A stretch of DNA of 19,893 bases, taken from assembly GCA_017461685.1 (NCBI GenBank), contig JAFTXF010000120.1, positions 1-19,893 on the forward strand, in the 5' to 3' direction. Positions 13,395 through 19,893 of the stretch are shown in pieces (position 1 is the stretch's first letter; each line of letters starts with the position of its first letter). Position numbers and translations under genes: made by a program. Under the pieces are notes generated by a model that searched no databases, was not told where the DNA came from, and saw nothing but the letters and a program-made list of their open reading frames with translations. This stretch comes from Lachnospiraceae bacterium (GTDB taxonomy: Bacteria > Bacillota > Clostridia > Lachnospirales > Lachnospiraceae).

Positions 13395-14798
13395 CTAATG
13401 CACCTCTATCTTTGCAATATTGCCTGCGAAGGCAGGTGCAAACACGTATTCCATAGTCTGTTCCGTAAGCGGCACCGTGTACTTAAAATGCAGGTGACCG
13501 CTTAAAACAGCTTCTACAGGACTTTGCGCATCATAAAGCATTTCCAAAAAAGTTGCTGTGGTATACTCGCCCGGCTGATACAGGCAATCATATCCCCATA
13601 GCTTTACTCTGCCCTGAGGGTCTATATTTGCAGCAGTCTCCGCCAGCCCGTTATCCACGATAGAATTAATCGGCACATGCGTCACCAGAATAATCGGCTT
13701 ACCATCATCCCAAATATCCTGCGCCGTTGCCAGTCCCGCCTCAGTCAGCTGACCTGTGCTGTTATTCCACCCCAGCACATAAAAATCCTGAAACTCCATT
13801 ACATACATATCCTCATAAGAACAGATACCTCTATGAAGCTCCAGAGCATCTTCCTCTGTAAGGGAAGCCGAATACCAGGTACCCAGGTCATGGTCAGCCC
13901 TCAAATACATATATGGGGTACTAATTTGATTTAATCCTTCCTGAAACAGAGCTACATTGCCCGGAGATACAAAATCCATCATATCCCCTCCCATAATCAA
14001 AGCATCTGCCTGCCAATCATCTATCACAGAAGAAAGCGCTTTCCAGGTATCTTTGGAATAAGTACCGGTGCTTGAACGAAACATATTCTCGTAACGATTC
14101 TGTGCCACCGGAATATGGTCTTCGTACACAGACTCGTCCACGGTAAGAATATGCATATCGCTGACAAACAATAACTCGTAAGAATTCTCCACACCCGGTA
14201 AGTCTATCGTCACTTCATCTACCTGTAAACCGATTCCTATCCCCGAAGGCTCCTCTTTTTCACTCTCGTCTTCTAAATCTTCATCTACATCTTCCATACG
14301 GTCAGATTCTATTCCCGTATACTCTGAGTTCACCTCTTCGCCCGCTACATACTCTGATTCAAAGTTTTTTGCTGCCGTATCTTCTGTCGCTTCCTTTTCT
14401 GCCTTCAGACTCTCTGACACCGAATCTTCTGCCGCTTCTCCGTTCACTGCCACACTCTCTGTCCCCGGCTCTTCTGCTGCTTCCCCTTCTGCCGTCACAC
14501 GCTCTGACACCGAATCTTCTGCTGAACCATCTGGCACCACCTCGTCTGTCGCCTCACGCTCCGATACTGCCTTGTCCGTCATCATGCTGTCTGACACTGC
14601 CTCGTCCATTGTCATACGGTCTGCCACTGTCTCTTCTGTCGCCTCACTATCCGATACTGCCTCGTCTGCCGCCGCAAACTCTGATGCAACTTCACTGCCG
14701 ACCACCGGCCGGCTGCCCTTGGCAAAAGTAAATCCCATCACACCTGCCATCATCAGGCAAATTCCTACTATGATAATCGTATATCTTCTCATTTGCAT
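13395..14798 (-). CDS. Secreted metallophosphoesterase with acidic repeat linker
   Basis: A 467-residue calcineurin-like phosphoesterase. Residues 1-27 form a signal peptide or membrane anchor (RRYTIIIVGICLMMAGVMGF). Residues 40-185 are a low-complexity linker rich in Glu, Ala, Ser, Thr and Asp, built from degenerate repeats (EAVSD, EDSVSE and EKEATED types), probably a surface spacer. The catalytic domain spans about 205-467 and shows the metal motifs in order: SDMH (D214, H216), GGDMMD (D272), ADHD (302-304, where the family usually has GNHD or GNHE), THVP (H374) and GHLH (434-437). It would hydrolyse phosphoesters outside the membrane; the substrate is unknown. The promoter is at 14841-14869. 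The ribosome binding site is weak (AGGG 10-13 bases upstream), and the second ATG at 14792 is a possible start. Confidence 0.92.
   Translation of the reverse strand: MQMRRYTIIIVGICLMMAGVMGFTFAKGSRPVVGSEVASEFAAADEAVSDSEATEETVADRMTMDEAVSDSMMTDKAVSEREATDEVVPDGSAEDSVSERVTAEGEAAEEPGTESVAVNGEAAEDSVSESLKAEKEATEDTAAKNFESEYVAGEEVNSEYTGIESDRMEDVDEDLEDESEKEEPSGIGIGLQVDEVTIDLPGVENSYELLFVSDMHILTVDESVYEDHIPVAQNRYENMFRSSTGTYSKDTWKALSSVIDDWQADALIMGGDMMDFVSPGNVALFQEGLNQISTPYMYLRADHDLGTWYSASLTEEDALELHRGICSYEDMYVMEFQDFYVLGWNNSTGQLTEAGLATAQDIWDDGKPIILVTHVPINSIVDNGLAETAANIDPQGRVKLWGYDCLYQPGEYTTATFLEMLYDAQSPVEAVLSGHLHFKYTVPLTEQTMEYVFAPAFAGNIAKIEVH
14340..14690 (-). repeat. Degenerate repeats coding the acidic linker
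   Basis: The coding region for the phosphoesterase linker is a patchwork of related units. On the plus strand TCTGACACCGAATCTTCTGC occurs twice (near 14410 and 14503), with looser versions around them. The units vary in length, so this is decayed rather than a clean tandem array. Confidence 0.6.
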
Positions 14799-14840
14799 TG
14801 TCTTTTGGCCCTATCCTTTGTCACATGCAATTTTACTATT

Positions 14841-14869
14841 ATCTTACCATTAACCTTTACCTTAGTCAA
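14841..14869 (-). promoter_or_regulatory. Promoter of the metallophosphoesterase gene
   Basis: On the minus strand TTGACT (14869-14864), 17 bp, then TAAGAT (14846-14841), about 43 bp before the start codon. Confidence 0.7.
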
Positions 14870-14893
14870 CCTGGTTACTATTTCGATTGACTG

Positions 14894-14933
14894 AAAAAGA
14901 CTCCAAACAACCGAATGTATCAGTCGTTTGGAG
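14894..14933 (-). terminator. Intrinsic terminator of fucO
   Basis: On the minus strand CTCCAAACGAC pairs with GTTGTTTGGAG over 11 bp (one wobble), with a short loop, followed by TCTTTTT. It lies about 55 bp past the fucO stop codon. Confidence 0.88.
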
Positions 14934-14986
14934 CCTAAATATCAAACTTGGAACCTGACTATTAAACTATACATATCAACCGGCGA

Positions 14987-16135
14987 TTACAGCAAGCTCA
15001 TGTACAGTTCCGTAATCTCTTCTACGCTGGTCTCTCTCGGATTGCCCGGTCTGCAAGCGTCATCGTAAGCAGACTGTGCAAGGAACGGAACATCCTCTGC
15101 TTTTACGATATCCTTTAAGTCTGCAGGGATACCAACATCCTCAGATAACTTCTTAACAGCATCGATAGCTGCTTTTCTGTACTCTTCCTGAGTCATATCA
15201 TCAACGCCCTTAACACCCATTGCTCTGGCGATTTCACGGTACTTCTCACCGGTTGCCGGTGCATTGTACTCCATAACGGTAGGCAAGATAATCGCGTTGG
15301 CAACGCCGTGCGGAGTATCATATAATGCACCGAGCGGATGTGCCATAGAGTGAACAATACCTAAACCTACGTTAGAAAAGCCCATACCTGCAACGTACTG
15401 TCCAAGTGCCATACCTTCTCTGCCTTCCGGTGTATTATCAACAGCTCCTCGTAAGCTCTTCGCAATAATCTCGATAGCCTTGATGTGGAACATATCAGAT
15501 AATTCCCAGGCGCCTGCAGTTATGTAACCTTCAATTGCGTGTGTCAAAGCATCCATACCTGTTGCTGCGGTCAATCCCTTCGGCATAGTAGACATCATAT
15601 CCGGGTCAACAATTGCAATAATCGGAATGTCGTGCGGGTCAACACATACCATCTTACGGTTCTTTTCCACGTCAGTGATAACGTAATTAATCGTAACCTC
15701 AGCTGCTGTACCTGCAGTAGTAGGAACTGCGATAATCGGTACGCAAGGTTTTGTGGTAGGTGCAACACCCTCTAAAGAACGAACGTCTGCGAATTCAGGA
15801 TTATTGATAATAATACCTACTGCCTTGGCAGTATCCATAGAAGAACCGCCGCCGATAGCAATTATGTAATCAGCTTCTGCTGCCTTGAATGCTGCAACAC
15901 CGTTCTGTACATTTTCAATGGTTGGATTTGGCTTAATATCAGAATAAAGCTCATATGCCAATCCGGCTGCATCCAATAAATCGGTAACCTTTGCAGTTAC
16001 GCCGAACTTTACTAAATCAGGGTCAGAGCAAACAAAAGCCTTTCGGAAACCTCTGCCTGTAGCCTCTGTAACGATTGACTGAATGGCACCTGCGCCATGA
16101 TAAGATGTTTCGTTCAATATGAAACGATTTGCCAT
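14987..16135 (-). CDS. fucO: Lactaldehyde reductase, iron-containing alcohol dehydrogenase
   Basis: A 382-residue group III (iron-dependent) alcohol dehydrogenase, very close to E. coli FucO over its whole length (MANRFILNET start, NNPEFADVRSLEG, PTTAGTAAEVTINYVITD, ALGQYVAGMGFSNVGLG). It reduces L-lactaldehyde to 1,2-propanediol with NADH during fucose or rhamnose fermentation. The nucleotide loop is IGGGSSMDTAKA (94-105). The Fe2+ ligands are all present: D195, H199, H262 and H276, each one position before the E. coli residues. The start at 16135 has a perfect AGGAGG eight bases upstream; the ORF extends 15 codons further but into the leader. It is a single-gene unit: promoter at 16189-16217, inverted repeat in the leader, terminator after the gene. 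No fucose or rhamnose genes are adjacent, so it may also serve general redox balance. Confidence 0.96.
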   Translation of the reverse strand: MANRFILNETSYHGAGAIQSIVTEATGRGFRKAFVCSDPDLVKFGVTAKVTDLLDAAGLAYELYSDIKPNPTIENVQNGVAAFKAAEADYIIAIGGGSSMDTAKAVGIIINNPEFADVRSLEGVAPTTKPCVPIIAVPTTAGTAAEVTINYVITDVEKNRKMVCVDPHDIPIIAIVDPDMMSTMPKGLTAATGMDALTHAIEGYITAGAWELSDMFHIKAIEIIAKSLRGAVDNTPEGREGMALGQYVAGMGFSNVGLGIVHSMAHPLGALYDTPHGVANAIILPTVMEYNAPATGEKYREIARAMGVKGVDDMTQEEYRKAAIDAVKKLSEDVGIPADLKDIVKAEDVPFLAQSAYDDACRPGNPRETSVEEITELYMSLL

Positions 16136-16154
16136 AAAAAATACCTCCTGTTTT

Positions 16155-16179
16155 TGACATCTGTAATCTCCCGATGTCA
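16155..16179. promoter_or_regulatory. Inverted repeat in the fucO leader, candidate operator
   Basis: TGACATC (16155-16161) and GATGTCA (16173-16179) are exact reverse complements 11 bp apart, starting a few bases after the predicted transcription start and ending 5 bp before the Shine-Dalgarno. It could be a repressor operator or a 5' hairpin. It does not look like a Rex site. Confidence 0.5.
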
Positions 16180-16188
16180 TCTAATATA

Positions 16189-16217
16189 ATAATACTACTT
16201 TGATATTTTTGTGTCAA
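16189..16217 (-). promoter_or_regulatory. Consensus sigma-A promoter of fucO
   Basis: On the minus strand a perfect TTGACA (16217-16212), exactly 17 bp, then TATTAT (16194-16189), about 54 bp before the start codon. The strongest promoter in the window by consensus. Confidence 0.82.
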
Positions 16218-16345
16218 TCGCCAAGTATATTTATTATATCGCCTGATTTTTGTGCACTTTTTACAACCAAACTGCCGTTATTCTCTCCTCGCCTGCAGAC
16301 TTTCGACCCATACAGGCTCTAGCTTGCAAGCTTTGAGATTTGTGT

Positions 16346-16375
16346 AAAAAAACAGACCGCCTGTTTGACAGTCTG
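16346..16375 (-). terminator. Intrinsic terminator of the secDF unit
   Basis: On the minus strand CAGACTGTC pairs with GGCGGTCTG over nine positions (some wobbles), with a five-base loop, then seven T (16352-16346). It lies 14 bp after the small ORF's stop. Confidence 0.85.
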
Positions 16376-16388
16376 ACTTCTATATACT

Positions 16389-16547
16389 TTATTTAATTGG
16401 AAGTTTGTTTTTCAAGCGTTCGTTTACTTTTCTATCTTCTCTATTGAATACCCCCACGGCCACCAGCAATACCGCTGCCACAGCACCCAATCGTTTGAAT
16501 TTTACTCGAGAAGCTTTCTTTGATGAAATCTGCAGGAGTTCTTCCAT
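16389..16547 (-). CDS. Possible small single-span membrane protein after secDF
   Basis: A 52-residue ORF (MEELLQISSKKASRVKFKRL, then GAVAAVLLVAVGVF and a basic tail) with one plausible membrane segment at about 21-34. The ATG at 16547 has GGAG 12 bases upstream, a weak arrangement. The frame stays open upstream into the secDF 3' end without a good start. It fills the gap between the secDF stop (16588) and the terminator, which argues for a real gene. I recognise no family. Confidence 0.45.
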   Translation of the reverse strand: MEELLQISSKKASRVKFKRLGAVAAVLLVAVGVFNREDRKVNERLKNKLPIK

Positions 16548-16587
16548 CTTCTCTTCAATCTCCGGATACTCCCATATATACCAAACT

Positions 16588-18858
16588 CTACTCCTCCTCT
16601 TCCACCTTCGGTACAAATTTATTACGCAAATAATACCACATACTGCCTGCCAGGCAAACAGAGGAATAGGCGCCACACACAATGCCAACCATCAGCGGTA
16701 ATGCAAACTCTCTGATAGAAGTAACACCGAAAATATACAGGCACACTACCATGACAAAGGTTGTCAGTGAAGTAAAAATACTTCTGGATAAAGTCTGCGC
16801 AATGGAACTGTTTACGATTTCCTTCAAATCAATCTTCCGCTTTGCATTGTCCATATTTTCGCGGATACGGTCAAAAATAACAATGGTCGCGTTAATGGAA
16901 TAACCCACAATCGTCAGTACACAGGCGATAAAGGTATTGCCCACTGTAATGCGTGTAAATGCGTAGAATGCAAGTACAACCAGCACATCGTGTATAAGAG
17001 CAGCCACACTGCTGACACCAAAACGAATATCGCTGAAGCGGAAACGAATATAAATCAGCATACAGACAACTGCCACCAGTACCGCAATGATCGTCTCTTT
17101 TCTGGTCTCATTGCTGATGGTGGAGCTAATGGTTTCCGAGGTAACCAGCTCCGGATTTACGCTATACGCTGCCACCAGTGCGTCCGTCAATTCTGAACGC
17201 TCTTCCTGGGACAGGGTTCTGGTTTTGACAATAACCTCTTTACTGCCGTCTACCACCTGAGGCTGAATATTGCCGTCACCTGTAATGTCCTGAATCAGTG
17301 GAACCAAATCCGCATTTACCTCTTCCAAGGTCATGCCTTCATTAAAAATAATACTAGTGGAGGTACCACCTTTAAACTCCAGACCGTAATTAAATGCTCC
17401 GCCAATGCTTCCCATATTTACAAACATCATGATAATGCCTGCCAGAATCACAACTCCGCTGCCTGCAAAGAAAAGCTTTCCGCGACCGATATAATCAAAG
17501 GTCTTGGGCTCCTTGCCCACACCGTAAAGCTTCTCGCTCTTAAGTCCCAATGCATACAGAGCATTTACCAAAAGTCTGCTTACGACCAAAGAAGTAAACA
17601 TGGAGAGCACGATACCTAATATCAAAGTCTGCGCAAAGCCCTTTACCACACCGCTGCCCATAATCATCAGCACCAGTGCCGCAATCAAAGTAGTCACATT
17701 ACCGTCAAGAATCGCAGAAAATGCCTTATTAAAGCCGATTTTCACAGAGGACTTGACCGTCTTGCCGGTAGCCAGTTCTTCACGGATACGGGCAAAAATA
17801 ATCACATTGGCATCCACTGCCATACCGATGGACAAAATAATACCTGCCACGCCCGGCAAAGTCAGTGTCATATCAAAGCCGTGCAGCAGCACAACGATAA
17901 ACGGTACATACAATAGCAGCGCCAGTGCAGCACAAAGGCCCGGCAGATAGTACACCGCAATCATAAACACAATAATAATCAACAGGCCGACTGCTCCTGC
18001 AAAAATACTCTTCTCCAAAGCCTCACCGCCAAGCTGGGCTCCTACGACTTTATTGTATACCTCTTCTAATTCCAGGCTGAGACCTCCAATGCGAATGGTG
18101 CTGGCAAGCGCTTCTGCCTCTTCGTAGCCGCTCATACCCGTAATCTGTGCTACGCCGTCTGTAATGGCTGCATTTACCTGAGGTACACTGACAAAGCTTC
18201 CATCATAATAAATGCCGATGGACTCCTTGCCTGCAGCCTTGGCTGTGGCAACCGCAAACTTTTCTGCACCTTCCTTCGTCAAAGTAAGACTAACCGCAAA
18301 CTCACTGCCGATGTTGGTCTGAATACTGCCTGCCTGTGCATCTGCAACATCCGTACCGTATAATACGACAGAACCGTCTGCTTCTAATTCTTCAATGGTC
18401 TTCAGCAGAACAAACTCATACCCTACAGCACCTTCAGAAGCAGCCTCTGCCTGAACAAGCTGAATGGCATAATTGGCCTCTCCTTTACTGTCTGTCTCCG
18501 CAATAAAATACAAAGAACCCGGACGGCCCAAATCTGCCAGAATGGCATCCGCATCCGTCACGCCCGGAATTTCAATACTGAATCTGCGGGAACCTTCCTG
18601 ATAAACAATGGCCTCCGTGCTGTATGTCTGCACACGCTGCTCCAGCTTCTTTTTGGTATCTGCCATATCCTCGGCGCTGGGTTCTTCCTCACCTACTACC
18701 TCATATGTAATGCTGACGCCGCCTGCCAAATCCAGTCCCTGCTTAATCTGCGAAGCACTGGATCCCCCTGCGCCAAAGCCCACCAGAGCCTGATATGCAC
18801 ATACAAAAATCAGTGCCAACGTCAAAATAATCGTAATGATACCGTGTGATTTCTTCAT
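16588..18858 (-). CDS. secDF: SecDF fusion, protein translocase accessory subunit
   Basis: A 756-residue fusion of SecD and SecF, the proton-driven membrane proteins that pull secreted proteins out of SecYEG. SecD half: first membrane helix (8-28), GLDLAGG (41-47), a periplasmic P1 domain (about 50-275), then five helices with GMAVDANVIIFARIREE (345-361). SecF half from about 455: GLEFKGGTS (492-500) and, in its helix bundle, VGYSINATIVIFDRIRENM. Both conserved D/R signature segments are intact. The fused form is common in Firmicutes. The start at 18858 is chosen because GGAG lies six bases upstream; an ATG four codons earlier overlaps that site. No good promoter is visible in the gap upstream. 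A small ORF and then a terminator follow. Confidence 0.96.
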   Translation of the reverse strand: MKKSHGIITIILTLALIFVCAYQALVGFGAGGSSASQIKQGLDLAGGVSITYEVVGEEEPSAEDMADTKKKLEQRVQTYSTEAIVYQEGSRRFSIEIPGVTDADAILADLGRPGSLYFIAETDSKGEANYAIQLVQAEAASEGAVGYEFVLLKTIEELEADGSVVLYGTDVADAQAGSIQTNIGSEFAVSLTLTKEGAEKFAVATAKAAGKESIGIYYDGSFVSVPQVNAAITDGVAQITGMSGYEEAEALASTIRIGGLSLELEEVYNKVVGAQLGGEALEKSIFAGAVGLLIIIVFMIAVYYLPGLCAALALLLYVPFIVVLLHGFDMTLTLPGVAGIILSIGMAVDANVIIFARIREELATGKTVKSSVKIGFNKAFSAILDGNVTTLIAALVLMIMGSGVVKGFAQTLILGIVLSMFTSLVVSRLLVNALYALGLKSEKLYGVGKEPKTFDYIGRGKLFFAGSGVVILAGIIMMFVNMGSIGGAFNYGLEFKGGTSTSIIFNEGMTLEEVNADLVPLIQDITGDGNIQPQVVDGSKEVIVKTRTLSQEERSELTDALVAAYSVNPELVTSETISSTISNETRKETIIAVLVAVVCMLIYIRFRFSDIRFGVSSVAALIHDVLVVLAFYAFTRITVGNTFIACVLTIVGYSINATIVIFDRIRENMDNAKRKIDLKEIVNSSIAQTLSRSIFTSLTTFVMVVCLYIFGVTSIREFALPLMVGIVCGAYSSVCLAGSMWYYLRNKFVPKVEEEE

Positions 18859-18904
18859 CCTAAACTCCATCCCGGCCCAATGCCTTTATCCTTGATGATA
18901 CCAT

Positions 18905-18954
18905 GCGGAAATATCCGCCTTGAACAATAAATGTGGTCCGGCTTCGCCGGACAC
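18905..18954. other. Two hairpins in the secDF upstream gap
   Basis: GCGGA/TCCGC (18905-18918) and GTGGTCCGGC/GCCGGACAC (18933-18954, three-base loop, one bulge) stand one after the other between the terminator at 18964 and secDF. Neither has a T-run on the minus strand. They would sit in the secDF leader if transcription enters from upstream. Beyond these and the terminator the gap 18859-19102 holds no ORF that I can support. Confidence 0.55.
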
Positions 18955-18963
18955 GTCCTAACT

Positions 18964-18987
18964 AAAAAGGGGCGATGGACTCGCCCC
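18964..18987 (-). terminator. Intrinsic terminator after the TIGR04086 gene
   Basis: On the minus strand GGGGCGA (18987-18981) pairs exactly with TCGCCCC (18975-18969), with a five-base loop, then five T (18968-18964). It lies about 115 bp past the gene. Confidence 0.85.
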
Positions 18988-19102
18988 GCCTTGAATGAAA
19001 TGTATAATTATTATAACCAAATTATGCTTTCTTGTAAAGAATATTCTTGTTTTTTAGTGTTTTCTCTCGGACTTTCTACATGCTTTATGCTTTCCTGCCT
19101 CT

Positions 19103-19489
19103 TTACGCCAACATACCCCCAAGCATGCCGCCGCCCACCATGCAAGCAAAGGCTGGGAACAGCTCCTTCGCATCAATGGCCGCCCCGTTCATGAACAGGC
19201 TTATGATAAACACCACTGCCAGCCATACAATGCCGGCCAGTGCGCCCCACATAAATTTGCGCTCTCTTTGCCATTTCCCGGCAATAAGCCCGGCTGCCAG
19301 GCCGCTGAGTATGTAAACAGCAAATATCAGTAACTGTGCCTGGTCACTTGTCAGGCCCAGCTTTTCCAATAAAATTGCGGATAATAACAGTAATACTGCT
19401 GCTGTCAGGGCAGCTGCCAGTGTGGTGAAAAGAAACATTTTCAGACAGTTTATCATTTGACTGTTCATATTACGATTTGCTTGCTTCAT
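19103..19489 (-). CDS. TIGR04086/DUF3792-type membrane protein
   Basis: A 128-residue protein with four membrane segments (about 16-38, 51-70, 79-98, 108-127), ending in a glycine-rich helix (MVGGGMLGGMLA). The segment order and the loop GKWQRERKFMWGALAGIVWL fit the TIGR04086 (DUF3792) family of Firmicutes, of unknown function. In Clostridia this family is commonly encoded close to secretion genes such as yajC and secDF, which agrees with secDF downstream here. The start at 19489 has GGAG five bases upstream. A TATAAT at 19518-19523 suggests its own promoter, and a terminator separates it from secDF. Confidence 0.85.
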   Translation of the reverse strand: MKQANRNMNSQMINCLKMFLFTTLAAALTAAVLLLLSAILLEKLGLTSDQAQLLIFAVYILSGLAAGLIAGKWQRERKFMWGALAGIVWLAVVFIISLFMNGAAIDAKELFPAFACMVGGGMLGGMLA

Positions 19490-19517
19490 TTAAACTCCAT
19501 TGTTCCAATTAGCTTTA

Positions 19518-19523
19518 ATTATA
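19518..19523 (-). promoter_or_regulatory. Candidate -10 box for the TIGR04086 gene
   Basis: A perfect TATAAT on the minus strand (19523-19518), about 29 bp before the start codon. A second TATAAT lies 8 bp further upstream. TTGAAC and TTGAAT hexamers occur upstream, but at 14- and 20-bp spacing, so the -35 is unclear. Confidence 0.35.
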
Positions 19524-19556
19524 ATCATTATATGCTTGTTCAAATTCAAAAATGTT

Positions 19557-19893
19557 TTATCTGCTTTTTCTATTTTGAAAATCTTTATCAATATCCCGGC
19601 TCCAGTCATCAGAAATCGCCTTATTGGCACGCATAGCACAAATCGGTGCACTAAGTGTTTCGTACAACACCCGGGTCCCCTGGCTGTCTGCATTATAATT
19701 TACTGCACGATTTTTCTCAATGCCAAAGGCAGCAGCGGTCTGCACCGCATCGATATTGGCACCGATAAAAAGGAATTCCCAATCGTACTTTTTCTTCTGA
19801 TGCTCTATCATCTTTTTCACCCTGTCCAGATCATACTGTCTGCTGGCATTTTCCTGTCCGTCCGTGGTAATCACAAACATCGTATGGGAAGGA
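19557..19893 (-). CDS. vWA-domain protein, C-terminal part (cut by window edge)
   Basis: The last about 112 residues of a von Willebrand factor A-type protein; the frame is open to the window edge, so the true start lies outside. FVITTDGQENASR is the strand and loop with the TDG of the MIDAS metal site, followed by DLDRVKKMIEHQKKKYDWEF, FIGANIDAVQTAAAFGI and a C-terminal tail ending NRKSR. Such soluble bacterial vWA proteins act as protein-binding modules; partner and function cannot be told from this fragment. An ATG near 19880 sits in the middle of the domain and is not the start. Confidence 0.88.
   Translation of the reverse strand, partial: PSHTMFVITTDGQENASRQYDLDRVKKMIEHQKKKYDWEFLFIGANIDAVQTAAAFGIEKNRAVNYNADSQGTRVLYETLSAPICAMRANKAISDDWSRDIDKDFQNRKSR

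Noticed and set aside
13389..13395. Overlap or fusion between the small membrane protein and the phosphoesterase
   Set aside because: The genes converge with a five-base gap and separate stop codons. It is tight packing only.
14369..14731. 120-residue plus-strand ORF rich in Leu, Pro and Ser
   Set aside because: It is the antisense image of the acidic linker repeats of the phosphoesterase.
16389..16688. 99-residue version of the small ORF after secDF
   Set aside because: Its TTG start lies about 100 bp inside secDF without a ribosome binding site; only the 52-residue version is plausible.

Overview
The window looks like a chromosomal segment of a Lachnospiraceae-type Clostridia (gut Firmicute). 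The reasons are strong AGGAGG-type ribosome binding sites, moderate GC, sigma-A promoters of Gram-positive form, a fused SecDF next to a TIGR04086/DUF3792 membrane protein, a DUF4317 protein, an Rpn/PDDEXK protein with a heptad-repeat tail, and SEC-C and C_GCAxxG_C_C proteins. No rRNA, tRNA, CRISPR array, phage genes or classical insertion sequence were seen.

Layout. Positions 1-95 are the right half of a palindromic repeat whose complete copy is at 6707-6913; a 26-bp remnant of its outer arm is at 4475-4500. A large membrane protein (131-2137, GT-C-like) follows. An AraC-type regulator (minus) is divergent from a MATE exporter (3094-4454) that carries a one-base frameshift. Then, all on the minus strand, come a C_GCAxxG_C_C protein, a SEC-C protein, greA and a GNAT acetyltransferase (the last two translationally coupled), the complete palindromic repeat, and a cardiolipin synthase.

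The 488-bp gap 8476-8963 holds a second, unrelated 165-bp palindrome and a near-consensus promoter for an Rpn-family nuclease. This Rpn gene is the most interesting locus. It lies between 25-bp inverted repeats (22/25 identical), the predicted transcript start falls at the first base of the left repeat, and the gene has an internal in-frame ATG with a perfect Shine-Dalgarno sequence that would yield a 90-residue C-terminal coiled-coil protein. That arrangement resembles the intragenic antitoxins described for Rpn proteins of E. coli.

After a strong terminator come DUF4317 (plus), a polytopic membrane protein (minus) divergent from a small bitopic protein (plus), a secreted metallophosphoesterase with a long acidic linker (minus), and fucO (minus) with a consensus promoter and an inverted repeat in its leader. 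Last, on the minus strand, are a possible 52-residue membrane ORF, the secDF fusion, a TIGR04086-type protein and the C-terminal part of a vWA protein cut by the window edge.

Most genes appear to be single-gene units: well-placed promoters and intrinsic terminators are visible for many. The clear exceptions are GNAT-greA and possibly secDF with its small downstream ORF. Recurrent themes are envelope biology (GT-C-like proteins, cardiolipin synthase, SecDF, secreted phosphoesterase) and an unusual density of palindromic DNA between genes.
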